Of a DNA stretch of 35,463 bases, positions 1-6,674 are shown one piece after another. Source of the stretch: Methanoregula sp. (GTDB taxonomy: Archaea > Halobacteriota > Methanomicrobia > Methanomicrobiales > Methanospirillaceae); contig NZ_JAQTQD010000022.1 in assembly GCF_028712425.1 (NCBI RefSeq), positions 1 through 35,463 on the forward strand, written 5' to 3'. The notes beneath the pieces are model-generated. The model was given only the letters and a program-made list of their open reading frames with translations, had not been told where the DNA came from and did not search any database. The first letter of the stretch is position 1. Each line of letters starts with the position of its first letter. Both the position numbers and the translations under genes were made by a program.

Positions 1-224
1 GATCTTTTATTTGTCTCCTTACTAGTTGAGCACACATCTTGGTATGGAGACAATGTACCTTAGATCTTTTGGTCATTCGCCGTTCTCTTTTCTCTCGTTC
101 AAAGCATTTCTACAGAGCAAAATTTTTCAAGCAACTCCTCAGCCCCTGCCCAATGTCCGCGAGCTGATCAACCGGACCTTGCAAGAAAATTTCTGTTCAG
201 TAAAAATCTTATTTCTCAAAGATG

Positions 225-332
225 GGGGCTGATGCCCCGATACCCCTGAGGGATGCTTGCCGCCGCCAAAGTCGAAGGCTGATGCCTTCTCCAGGTAATC
301 CTCGCTGATACGACGATTACCTCCCCGAAGGG
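225..332. other. Tandem hairpin cluster, non-coding
   Basis: Gene-free stretch with consecutive perfect inverted repeats. GGGGC/GCCCC (225-238) and GAAGGC/GCCTTC (274-289) each enclose a TGAT loop. AGGTAATC (293-300) pairs with GATTACCT (315-322), and inside it TCG/CGA enclose CTGATA. CCC/GGG enclose CGAA (323-332). CTGA lies at or beside the apex of the first three. No coding signal is convincing here. It could be a structured RNA or a decayed palindromic repeat; there is no proof of transcription. Confidence 0.5.
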
Positions 333-366
333 CGCCCCGCGGCGGACTCAATTACCTGTCATCACT

Positions 367-531
367 GGGGCCTGAAAAATTTTCATCAGCCCCTCAGCGC
401 CCGCAACAAATTTTCAAAATCTTTTACAAAAAATTGCCGGGCCTTTGCAGATTTTTTCTTTTGCGCTTTTGAAAAAATTTCTGCAATCATGTAACACGTA
501 AAATTTTTTCACACATCCGCTGCAAAAAATT
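367..531. other. AT-rich tract with long hairpins
   Basis: Three inverted repeats stand out. GGGG-c-CTGA (367-375) pairs with TCAG-CCCC (386-393). TTGCAGA-TTTTTTC (445-458) pairs with GAAAAAA (471-477) and TCTGCAA (480-486), about 14 pairs with a two-base bulge. AATTTTTT (502-509) pairs with AAAAAATT (524-531). Low-complexity A/T runs raise the chance expectation for the last one. Short frames overlapping this tract have no recognisable protein character. Confidence 0.45.
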
Positions 532-675
532 CGCTACAAATATTTTTCATGCAGTCTTGGCCAACGCAAAAAAATTCCGGCAGATTCGCCAGCCTGATAT
601 ATGAAGACATCACCCCTCCCCCTCTCACTCTCCGACGGTGCCCGACGGAAATGGGCCTAAAAGTCCCTACTAAGA

Positions 676-773
676 TAGTGCAGATCCAGCCTCTTCGAAG
701 AACGACTTCCGTTGTCCTTCTCGACTCGGAATTTGCCCTATATTAATAGTGCAAATTCCTCCTCTTCAAAAAA
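676..773. repeat. Imperfect 27-base direct repeat pair
   Basis: Bases 676-702 and 747-773 match at about 21 of 27 positions. Both start TAGTGCA and contain CCTCTTC followed by a purine-rich tail. The first copy contains the palindrome TCTTCGAAGA. The stretch between them shows no gene. The function is unknown; this may be a decayed repeat unit. Confidence 0.4.
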
Positions 774-774
774 T

Positions 775-989
775 CTGTCACATCCGACAGGTTTTCAGAC
801 CTGGTGGATGAGAAGCGGGGAGATTCAGCAGAATCTCCACGGCGAGAAGTGAGGCTGAATGCCGAACTTCGAATAATCCGCAGGGTTCTTCGAGGTCAGT
901 TGACCCGTATGAGGGAGCCCTGAACTTTAGGAATATCTCTCGTCGGAGAAGTGGCATGCCCTTGTTCACCTGGCCACTCTTGACGAGAG
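775..989. other. Second part of hairpin-dense tract
   Basis: Inverted repeats: CTGTC/GACAG (775-790) and CAGGT/ACCTG (788-803), which are mutually exclusive; an 8-bp stem GGAGATTC/GAATCTCC with loop AGCA (819-838); GAAGT/ACTTC with inner GGC/GCC (846-870); and a two-tier stem in which CTCTCGTC (937-944) pairs with GACGAGAG (982-989) while AGTGGC (950-955) pairs with GCCACT (973-978). A further GAAAAA/TTTTTC stem lies at 1051-1065. The 113-codon frame on the minus strand here looks like chance. Confidence 0.5.
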
Positions 990-1255
990 TAACCCCCCAT
1001 GAAAAATATCTCCCCTCAAATCGCTTCTTTTTCGGATCGGAGCCCATTTTGAAAAACGGTTTTTCCGGAAGTCGCATTTTTTCGCGAATTACAGCACATC
1101 TTTTTGAAAATACGCCCATTGTGCAGGTATTTTTTGGATCCGGGGGGTGAAATTACCCTGAAAAACAGCTTAATTGGTGCCTTTTGGTTGGACGATCCCT
1201 GGTATTTCGGGACATGAGCACACGTAATGAACCGGGAGGGGGGTTTGATCCGCCC

Positions 1256-1510
1256 TCACTCACAGGATGTTGCATCCGGGCGAAGACGTTCGTCCAGCAG
1301 ATCGCGCAACACGCCCCGGCCACGGGGGGTGGGGATCTCCCGACCCAGCTTGCGGGCGGTTGAAAGCCAGAGCTCGATTGCAGTCTTGATCTCCTGCAGG
1401 GCCTGCTCTTCGCTCTCCCCAAATGCCGGGCAGCCAGCCAGTTCAGGCACTACCGCGATATACCCATTATCATCATCGCTGTAGAAGATCTCTATGGCGT
1501 ATTTATGCAC
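1256..1510 (-). CDS. Solitary HicB-family antitoxin-like protein
   Basis: An 84-residue protein of the HicB/UPF0150 antitoxin family. The N-terminal half has the partial RNase-H-like HicB fold signature: KYAIEIFY, then GYIAVVPELAGCPAFGES and an EEQALQEIKTAI helix. In the family such proteins neutralise the HicA mRNA interferase and repress their own operon. The GTG start at 1510 is chosen because a strong GGAGGAG lies just upstream; a longer frame to 1543 would bury that site. No HicA gene adjoins it, so it is an orphan, or its toxin is elsewhere (3188-3433 is the only HicA in the window). The C-terminus is Arg-rich. Confidence 0.75.
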   Translation of the reverse strand: MHKYAIEIFYSDDDNGYIAVVPELAGCPAFGESEEQALQEIKTAIELWLSTARKLGREIPTPRGRGVLRDLLDERLRPDATSCE

Positions 1511-1619
1511 CGGGCTCCTCCTCCGGAAGAGAATGTTCCTCAATGATCTTACAAAGCTGTTTGACCTGACATGTGTTTTGCCATACCTCCCACATCCTGA
1601 AAAACCCCCTTCCCAAAAA

Positions 1620-1858
1620 CGGGGTTTCCCCGCGTTTCCGCACTCATAGTCCGATCCGGACAGAGATCGGCCAAAAGAATGTGGCTAAAATTTACCTCTG
1701 GTTTTCAGACGTGAAAATGGTTACCGGAACGTGAATTATTCCCTCATTTTCAGAAATGTCGAATGCTGAAAGCATGAGACACGAGAAGACGAAGTCTTCG
1801 AATTATTCCCTCTGGATCCGGAAAAGGGGGGAATCCGAGCCCTGTACGGGGCCGGATT
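1620..1858. other. Cluster of seven hairpins upstream of orphan hicB
   Basis: Consecutive perfect or near-perfect stems: CGGGG/CCCCG (1620-1632), CCGATC/GATCGG (1651-1670), TTTTCA/TGAAAA (1702-1717), CATTT/AAATG (1745-1758), ATGCT/AGCAT (1763-1775), GAAGAC/GTCTTC (1785-1799), and AATCCG plus GCCC pairing with GGGC plus CGGATT (1832-1858). Several have TCAG, CTGA or GAA at the apex. No convincing gene lies in 1545-1974. This could be a structured RNA, a regulatory leader or a decayed palindromic element. Confidence 0.5.
1733..1812. repeat. Exact 13-base direct repeat flanking three hairpins
   Basis: GAATTATTCCCTC occurs at 1733-1745 and again at 1800-1812. The 54 bases between them contain three back-to-back hairpins (the first begins with the last base of the left copy). 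The arrangement resembles a tiny element bounded by target-site-like repeats, but no terminal inverted repeats or transposase are visible. Confidence 0.55.
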
Positions 1859-1974
1859 AGGGGAAGTGGGATACAGTGTCCGGATAAAGGGGTGTTACGA
1901 CGGTGGGGGGCATCCCCCAGGCAACGCATGAGATATGCAGAAGCCCGGGTCGGGAAAGAAGATCCGGTATTCCC

Positions 1975-2268
1975 TCATGCGTACACAACATCCCGGTAAA
2001 TACCGTCACGTAACTCCGGCCGGAGTGCCCGCGGGGTAGCAAGATCCACATGCCTTCCGATCTTTTCTTCAAGATATTCCGACAGTTCGACAAGATCAAA
2101 AAGATCTGCGCCTTCACAAAAATCGACAAGGAGATCTACGTCGCTGTCTGTCCGTCCCTCCATACGGGCAAATGAACCAAAAAGGCCAATGCTGCGGACT
2201 TTATACCGTGAGGTAAGATCGCTCTTTATTGACGTGAGTAGATCAAGAATTTCGTCACGGCTTGTCAT
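1975..2268 (-). CDS. MntA-like minimal nucleotidyltransferase, no HEPN partner
   Basis: A 97-residue minimal nucleotidyltransferase of the MntA (MNT antitoxin) family. The active-site motif is GSFAR at 31-35 followed by D41-S-D43-V-D45; a third likely metal ligand is Asp75 in HVDL. Family members transfer AMP to a HEPN toxin. The ATG at 2268 is preferred over the frame start at 2319 because it matches the family N-terminus; GATGAGAG lies upstream. No HepT gene follows downstream (1857-1974 is empty), so it is unpaired. It is divergent from the mntA-hepT pair at 2470-3109. It may share that toxin or be a relic. Confidence 0.85.
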   Translation of the reverse strand: MTSRDEILDLLTSIKSDLTSRYKVRSIGLFGSFARMEGRTDSDVDLLVDFCEGADLFDLVELSEYLEEKIGRHVDLATPRALRPELRDGIYRDVVYA

Positions 2269-2299
2269 AAGACTCTCATCTTCCTGTCTGATGAACCAG

Positions 2300-2312
2300 C
2301 CATTAATTATTT
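2300..2312 (-). promoter_or_regulatory. Candidate TATA box of the solitary mntA
   Basis: Read on the minus strand this is AATAATTAATG, about 35-40 bases before the ATG at 2268, a plausible archaeal TATA position for a short leader. It sits in the 201-base divergent region between the two mntA genes, so it may be part of a shared regulatory region. Confidence 0.35.
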
Positions 2313-2469
2313 CTCTCACGGTGTGAACGATGGTCGAATGGATTGTATCTCAGATAAAAATATTTCAAAGGATCTCATGACCGGCGTACCGCTCGGATCA
2401 TCACAAGCGATATCAGGGAGTACGATCACCACATTACTAAGAACCATTGGAAAAACCGGGAGAGTCTTC

Positions 2470-2781
2470 ATGCACCGCATTATCGAGCAGAACCTTGACG
2501 AAATTATCCGGATTTGCTCGCATCGCAGAGTCCGGCGCTTGGCGCTTTTTGGTTCCGCGACAGATGACCGGTTCGATCCCGAAAGGAGCGATCTCGATCT
2601 GCTCGTTGAATTCGAGAAGATGCAGCCCGGGGATCATGCGGAACAATATTTTGGCTTGGCAGAGGATCTCGAACACCTGCTCAACCGCCCGGTTGATCTC
2701 GTGGAGCCAGGTCCGATCCATAACCCGTATTTCCGCAAATCTCTCGAAGATACGCAGGTCGAGATCTATGCTGCCGCATGA
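2470..2781 (+). CDS. mntA: MntA antitoxin (nucleotidyltransferase) of MntA-HepT pair
   Basis: A 103-residue minimal nucleotidyltransferase. The catalytic motif is FGSATDDRFDPERSDLDLLVEF, with Asp41 and Asp43 as metal ligands and Asp76 (PVDLVEP) as the likely third. Characterised MntA proteins AMPylate a tyrosine near the HepT active site and so silence the toxin. The start is ATG 2470 with GGAGAG upstream; the in-frame upstream extension to 2323 has no family similarity. The gene overlaps hepT by 14 bases, indicating translational coupling. This second copy is much diverged from the solitary MntA at 1975-2268. Confidence 0.9.
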   Translation: MHRIIEQNLDEIIRICSHRRVRRLALFGSATDDRFDPERSDLDLLVEFEKMQPGDHAEQYFGLAEDLEHLLNRPVDLVEPGPIHNPYFRKSLEDTQVEIYAAA

Positions 2782-3109
2782 GACGAAAAAATATTTTTTT
2801 GATATCGCAGAAGCCTGCGATCTGATTGCACAGTTTACTGCCGGAAAAACGTTCGCCGATTACCAGAATGATCCCTTACCTCGCTCCGCAGTCGAGCGCC
2901 AGTTTGAAATTGCCGGTGAAGCACTATGCCAGGCAATTCGGCGTGACGCAAACGTGGCCGAACTGATCAGCAATTCCTCGCGGATCATCTCTTTTCGCAA
3001 CCGGCTGATTCACGGGTACTCGACAATTTCTGATAATGTCGTATGGGGTGTTGTTGAAACAAATCTTCCCCAGCTCACTCGCGAAGTGAAGGCCCTTCTT
3101 GAAAAGTGA
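2768..3109 (+). CDS. hepT: HepT toxin (HEPN ribonuclease)
   Basis: A 113-residue all-helical HEPN-domain protein. The HEPN catalytic motif R-x4-H is visible as RNRLIH (Arg77, His82), followed by Gly-Tyr84. The R-x4-H-x-Y arrangement is that of HepT toxins, in which the Tyr is the AMPylation target of MntA. The ATG at 2768 lies inside the end of mntA; a longer open frame from 2447 is mostly a shadow of mntA. The family cleaves RNA when free of antitoxin. The motif is complete, so the toxin should be active. Confidence 0.92.
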   Translation: MLPHETKKYFFDIAEACDLIAQFTAGKTFADYQNDPLPRSAVERQFEIAGEALCQAIRRDANVAELISNSSRIISFRNRLIHGYSTISDNVVWGVVETNLPQLTREVKALLEK

Positions 3110-3136
3110 GGGATGCGTAAAAATTATTTAAACCAG

Positions 3137-3156
3137 TTTTCCTGTTTTTTCAATAA
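3137..3156 (+). terminator. Oligo-T terminator after hepT
   Basis: Two T runs (3137-3140 and 3145-3150) follow the hepT stop by about 30 bases, the typical archaeal oligo-T termination signal. It lies between the convergent hepT and hicA genes. Confidence 0.45.
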
Positions 3157-3187
3157 CAATGACAAACTTATGCAGGGACATATTCCC

Positions 3188-3433
3188 TCAGACGTATTGG
3201 TAAAAATCTTCGACTCCTACCCTGGCCAACCTGAGCACTCCCCGCAATGTCCCCGGCTTTAATTCTTCATGCAGGGGGACAACGGTCCCGATCTTTCGCT
3301 CATTGGTCATTTTAGAAAGTCGCACATGGCTGCCGGATTGGCCGGATACAGAAAAGTCAAAATGATTGCAGAGGATTCTTATGGTTTCTTGGCCGGCTAC
3401 CGGTCTATGATGTGGCAACCGATGACACTTCAA
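3188..3433 (-). CDS. hicA: HicA mRNA interferase toxin
   Basis: An 81-residue double-stranded-RNA-binding-like toxin of the HicA family. Diagnostic features are GSHVRLSK with the catalytic His36, then VVPLHEELKPGTLRGVLRLA and VEDFYQ, all in family order. HicA cleaves mRNA and is neutralised by HicB. The ATG at 3433 overlaps the end of hicB by 29 bases; a TTG five codons later is an alternative start. It is the last gene of a minus-strand operon HicB-like/hicB/hicA, an order (antitoxin first) known for many HicBA loci. Confidence 0.9.
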   Translation of the reverse strand: MKCHRLPHHRPVAGQETIRILCNHFDFSVSGQSGSHVRLSKMTNERKIGTVVPLHEELKPGTLRGVLRLARVGVEDFYQYV

Positions 3434-3617
3434 AGGTTGTAAGAATTGCCCGTTTCTTTTTTGTCAGGGGAAATTCCTCAAGGTATAACTCGGTTGCTTC
3501 TTTCAGGTTGCTGACCGCTTCTTCTATGGTTTTTCCCTGGCTGACCGTCCCTACTTCCGGGCATTCGGCCACATAGGTGTCATCCTCCTTGTGAAGCACA
3601 GCGGTAAATGTTGACAT
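3405..3617 (-). CDS. hicB: HicB antitoxin
   Basis: A 70-residue HicB/UPF0150 protein: TAVLHKEDDTYVAECPEVGTVSQGKTIEEAVSNLKEA carries the family strand-strand-helix core. It has only a short tail and lacks the C-terminal ribbon-helix-helix or HTH that longer HicB proteins use to bind DNA, so autoregulation may need another factor. The start at 3617 is chosen for its match to family N-termini and the GGAG upstream; the frame extends to 3707 without similarity. It overlaps hicA, its cognate toxin. Confidence 0.9.
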   Translation of the reverse strand: MSTFTAVLHKEDDTYVAECPEVGTVSQGKTIEEAVSNLKEATELYLEEFPLTKKKRAILTTFEVSSVATS

Positions 3618-3663
3618 GGAATACTCCGGAATCAGGTTTGGTTTTCCATTCCTAAATCCTTTG

Positions 3664-3858
3664 TTAATGCCCGGAAGGATTTGTGTCTCTCTTGTGCCGG
3701 TTGTCAAAAAAATTTTTCAGGACGTAATGTTCCTCAAGGCCTTTCCTGAGGTTCCGTATCGCATCATTTTCAGATAATCCCTGGTCGGCAACATTCGTGA
3801 GAAGATCAACAGCTACGAAATATTTTCCTTTCTGATGGACTTCGATAAGAGTCTTCAT
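3664..3858 (-). CDS. Second HicB-like small protein upstream of hicBA
   Basis: A 64-residue protein with the same layout as the HicB core: IEVHQKGKYFVAVDLLTNVADQG, then a SENDAIRNLRKGLEEHY helix that parallels the IEEAVSNLKEA helix of the HicB at 3405-3617. The usual PE(L/V)xG segment is replaced by LLTNVAD, so it is a divergent member. The tail is charged and ends NPSGH. The gap to hicB is 46 bases on the same strand, so the three genes are probably cotranscribed. It may be an accessory antitoxin or a diverged duplicate. Confidence 0.6.
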   Translation of the reverse strand: MKTLIEVHQKGKYFVAVDLLTNVADQGLSENDAIRNLRKGLEEHYVLKNFFDNRHKRDTNPSGH

Positions 3859-3940
3859 GCTCAGGTATACTTTATCCGGCTTTATGATGAGAATAGTATG
3901 GTGGTCGCGAGGCTGAGCACCACGCCACACTTTCTAACAA

Positions 3941-3960
3941 AAATTTTATTTTTATAAAAC
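3941..3960. promoter_or_regulatory. AT-rich divergent promoter region with TATA-like palindrome
   Basis: A run of A/T including TTTATAAAA (3951-3959) lies between the minus-strand HicB-like operon and the plus-strand lipoprotein gene starting at 3974. The palindromic sequence could serve TFB/TBP in either direction. The spacing to the ATG (about 20 bases) is slightly short for a leaderless start. Confidence 0.35.
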
Positions 3961-3973
3961 CAACGGAACAGCA

Positions 3974-4420
3974 ATGAAAATCGTTCCCATCCTGCTCATC
4001 CTGGGAATTTTCCTGATCGCGTGCGGATGCAGTTTTCCCGGGGAGGATCCATCCGGTCAGGCCCGGGTTTTTGCGGAAAAAGCCGTCGCCAGCCTGAAGG
4101 ACGCGGACCGGATGGTGGATGAACACCCGCAGAACGCAACGGCCTGGTGCATCCGGGGAATGTCCTACAACAGTGTTCTCGGCCAGTACGATGTTGCGAT
4201 CGAGAGTTACAACCGGGGTCTTGCCCTGGAGCCGGACAACGCGATCTGCTGGCTCGGGAAAAGTATCACCCTCCGGAACATGAGACAATATGACGAGGCC
4301 GACGCCTGTTTTGAGACCGCCTGCCGCCTGGATCCCTCATTCCAGCAGTACCGGGTGAATGGCCGGGACACCAATGCCAATTATTTCATCATGCTCCGAA
4401 GGGGGCCGGCTGTTCCATGA
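3974..4420 (+). CDS. TPR-repeat lipoprotein
   Basis: A 148-residue protein with a hydrophobic signal segment (residues 1-16) ending in a lipobox-like LIAC; Cys17 is the likely lipidated residue, with Cys19 nearby. Two tetratricopeptide repeats follow, about residues 55-88 (AWCIRGMSYNSVLGQYDVAIE and on to ALEPDN) and 89-122 (CWLGKSITLRNMRQYDEADA and on to RLDPSF). TPRs mediate protein contacts, so an extracytoplasmic scaffold role is plausible, but no partner is evident. It is convergent with SepCysS. Confidence 0.8.
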   Translation: MKIVPILLILGIFLIACGCSFPGEDPSGQARVFAEKAVASLKDADRMVDEHPQNATAWCIRGMSYNSVLGQYDVAIESYNRGLALEPDNAICWLGKSITLRNMRQYDEADACFETACRLDPSFQQYRVNGRDTNANYFIMLRRGPAVP

Positions 4421-4457
4421 CAAGGTAACCGGGAACGAGATCCGGGACGGGGCGGGA

Positions 4458-4484
4458 AAAGAAAAAAATCAAAAAAAAAAAAAA
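4458..4484 (-). terminator. Oligo-T terminator of the SepCysS gene
   Basis: On the plus strand this is an A-rich run including 14 consecutive A (4471-4484) that touches the SepCysS stop codon. On the minus strand the transcript therefore runs into T14 immediately after TAA and a second T-rich block, a strong archaeal terminator. Confidence 0.75.
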
Positions 4485-5666
4485 TTATCCCTTCACAGCG
4501 AGCCCGTTCTCTTTTGCAATCTCCACGAACGCCCGGCCCAGGTACTCAGCCTGCTTCCGTGTCGTCCCGTACGTGTTGAACTTCCAGACTTTCGTTGCGC
4601 CGGGAATAACGCCCGTGATCCCTTTCTCTTCCAGCGCACTCTGGAGATAGTACCCGCGTTTCTTGTGCGACTCTGCGACTTTGTCGAACGACGCGATCGT
4701 ATTGATCCGGGTCATCGTGTGCTTGCGTGGGTATTCCGAGAGACACTTCGTCCCATCGATCGAGAGGAGAGCATCCATCACGATCTGGTGGTTCGCAAGC
4801 TCCTTGTCGAAATGTTTTGTCCGTTCCTTCACGTGCGGGAACGAGGCCATCATGCCGACAAGCGTCACACCCATCAGCGTGCAGCCCATCATCTCCGGCT
4901 CCTTGATCCCGAACTTCCGGTTCGTGACATCGCCAATGATGGCGGTCGTGCGGAAGACCTCCTTCTCGCGTTCGGCTGTTGCTGCAAGGACACCGGACGG
5001 TGCCGGTGCGGCCATGCTCTTGTGACCCGATCCGACAACGAAATCAACGCCCATCGCCTTCCCGTCTACCGGCAGGATGCCGACCGTGTACGCGCCGTTG
5101 TACAGAACCGGGACATCGTACTGGTGGCAGACCTTCGCGATGCCGGCAACATCGTGCATGTTGCCGTACTGGTAATCGACATGATCGATGAAGGCAAGGA
5201 CGGGCGCCCTGCCGAACTCTTTTTTGACGGCCTCGATCTTCTCCGCGGCTGCATCGGGCGTGACGAGTTTCTGGTCGTTTGCCGGAATTTCCCGGGCAAT
5301 GCCTCCCGACTCTTCGACCGCGAGGAACTCCGTGTAGTGCGAGAGCGAGGTCAGGAGCACCGGGTCGCCCTTGTTCACGTACGTATGGGCAACGGCCTGG
5401 AACCCCCGCCGGGCACCGGGCACGGTGCGGACCGCGTCCATGTTCAGCCACTTTGCAACGTCCTTGTGGAACTCCGCGATGGGGGGCTTTGCGATATAGT
5501 CCAGCCGGTTGGGCTTCCGGCAGTTGTCGCAGACCGAGTACCCGTCGCCATACGCGACAACGGCTTTCATGGCATCGGCCGTGAGCCGGCCGCCGGCCTG
5601 GATCGGGTCGATGTTGATGAAGAGCTCGTCCACCTGCCGGGCCTCGATGCCCTGCCCGCACCTCAT
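4485..5666 (-). CDS. pscS: O-phospho-L-seryl-tRNA:Cys-tRNA synthase (SepCysS)
   Basis: A 393-residue PLP enzyme that converts phosphoseryl-tRNA(Cys), made by SepRS, to Cys-tRNA(Cys), the route methanogens use in place of or beside CysRS. Visible hallmarks: the CDNC pair (Cys46, Cys49) that in characterised SepCysS carries persulfide or binds Fe-S, the PLP lysine Lys216 in GSGHKSMAAPAPSG, and a further Cys262 in MMGCTLMG that probably matches the third conserved cysteine. The Cys46-Lys216 spacing agrees with my recollection of the Archaeoglobus enzyme. Length is normal. The start overlaps the stop of the upstream 60-residue gene by 4 bases, so translation is coupled. The sulfur donor is not encoded nearby. 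Confidence 0.96.
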   Translation of the reverse strand: MRCGQGIEARQVDELFINIDPIQAGGRLTADAMKAVVAYGDGYSVCDNCRKPNRLDYIAKPPIAEFHKDVAKWLNMDAVRTVPGARRGFQAVAHTYVNKGDPVLLTSLSHYTEFLAVEESGGIAREIPANDQKLVTPDAAAEKIEAVKKEFGRAPVLAFIDHVDYQYGNMHDVAGIAKVCHQYDVPVLYNGAYTVGILPVDGKAMGVDFVVGSGHKSMAAPAPSGVLAATAEREKEVFRTTAIIGDVTNRKFGIKEPEMMGCTLMGVTLVGMMASFPHVKERTKHFDKELANHQIVMDALLSIDGTKCLSEYPRKHTMTRINTIASFDKVAESHKKRGYYLQSALEEKGITGVIPGATKVWKFNTYGTTRKQAEYLGRAFVEIAKENGLAVKG

Positions 5667-5845
5667 TTGAGCATCTCCTGCTTCAGCGAGCCGACCTGCC
5701 GCTCAAGGTTTTCAAGCAGGCGTACTGCCTGCTCCTTCTGTTTTGTATCGAACTCGTGCAATGGCGCGGTCTCGCGGAGGAGGACGCGGAGGTCCGTGAG
5801 CGTGTAGATTGCCTGGAAGGTCATGTCGACTGCCCGTTTTGACAT
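5663..5845 (-). CDS. Small helical protein coupled to SepCysS
   Basis: A 60-residue, probably all-helical charged protein (LTDLRVLLRETAPLHEF, then KQKEQAVRLLENLERQVGSLKQEMLK, coiled-coil-like). The ATG at 5845 has AGGTGA upstream. It is translationally coupled to SepCysS by a 4-base overlap, which argues for a functional partnership. SepCysE is a known scaffold bridging SepRS and SepCysS in some methanogens; this protein is far shorter than full SepCysE, so equivalence to its SepCysS-binding part is only a hypothesis. No enzymatic motif is seen. Confidence 0.7.
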   Translation of the reverse strand: MSKRAVDMTFQAIYTLTDLRVLLRETAPLHEFDTKQKEQAVRLLENLERQVGSLKQEMLK

Positions 5846-6036
5846 GGATTCACCTGATTATTGTATAGACGTCCGGGAAATTAAGCAGCTATGGTTTTAC
5901 CACCCGGTATTTTTTGATCCCGCGCTGTGACATAATGCTGTACGAAAAGGGGCTGTCAACCGGTTCCGGGAAAAGATACATATCTAAGTTTCATGTTCTT
6001 TATTTGCAAAAGGCCGAAATACAGATAAGCCGGTGA

Positions 6037-6672
6037 ATGATGAATCCCTCACTTAACCAGTTCAAAAAAGAGATCAATAGTTATTATCTCGTCTTGGTCA
6101 TCAATATCGTCTTTGCTGCTCTCGTGATGGCGTTTGGCATATGCTACATGATTACCATAGTGCTCGGATTGCCACTGGTTCCGGAAATACCCGTACTCCG
6201 AATGCTCACCTATACAGTTGCCATGGTCTGCTTCGGGCTCGGGCTCAGCTGGTTCCTGACAACCCGCCGGATCTTTGAAGGCATCCGGACAATCAGAGAG
6301 AACCTTTGCGCGTCCGAGGAAACCATGACGGAAGATAGAATCATGTGCCTGATCGTGCGGATGCTTGCCCATTACCGGATTAACCGGAAAACCATCGGCA
6401 CCATGATCTTCGTCTCGAAGATTGTGGGTTGCTTCTTCTGTATCCTTGGGATCGCAGCCAGTCTCCAGGTCTTGTCCCTGTCGCTGGGAAGTATCACCTT
6501 TTCCTTTAATAATCTCATGGTCATACCGGCGATGTTGCTCACACTCGGAATTGCCTTGACCAGCCTTGTCTCATCTTTTTATTTTTCGAAATTTGCACAC
6601 ATCTGGGACCAGCGTCTCAGGGAAATTGATGAGTCAGAATGTACCCTGAAAAAAACCCTGGGGCTGGATTGA
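6037..6672 (+). CDS. Four-TM membrane protein, unknown function
   Basis: A 211-residue protein with four predicted membrane spans at about residues 18-43, 56-76, 122-146 and 158-182. A charged loop of about 45 residues (IRTIRENLCASEETMTEDR and following) joins the two hairpins, and the C-terminal tail is acidic/basic. No family is recognised. Two adjacent ATG codons (6037, 6040) follow GGTGA. It lies 2 bases before a small winged-helix gene, so the two form an operon; the pairing of a membrane protein with a DNA-binding protein suggests membrane-linked regulation, but that is inference. Confidence 0.75.
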   Translation: MMNPSLNQFKKEINSYYLVLVINIVFAALVMAFGICYMITIVLGLPLVPEIPVLRMLTYTVAMVCFGLGLSWFLTTRRIFEGIRTIRENLCASEETMTEDRIMCLIVRMLAHYRINRKTIGTMIFVSKIVGCFFCILGIAASLQVLSLSLGSITFSFNNLMVIPAMLLTLGIALTSLVSSFYFSKFAHIWDQRLREIDESECTLKKTLGLD

Positions 6673-6674
6673 GC

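Noticed and set aside
778-1119. 113-codon minus-strand frame in the hairpin tract
   Set aside because: No family signature and no ribosome-binding site; it spans several inverted repeats that explain the sequence better.
225-1858. CRISPR array or C/D-box RNA explanation for the hairpin tracts
   Set aside because: No regularly spaced identical repeats exist, and the CTGA/TGATG elements sit inside stems or loops without the C/D box and guide arrangement.
4359-5807. 482-codon plus-strand open frame
   Set aside because: It lies antisense to SepCysS and its coupled gene, has no recognisable domain and an implausible composition; a typical shadow in GC-rich DNA.
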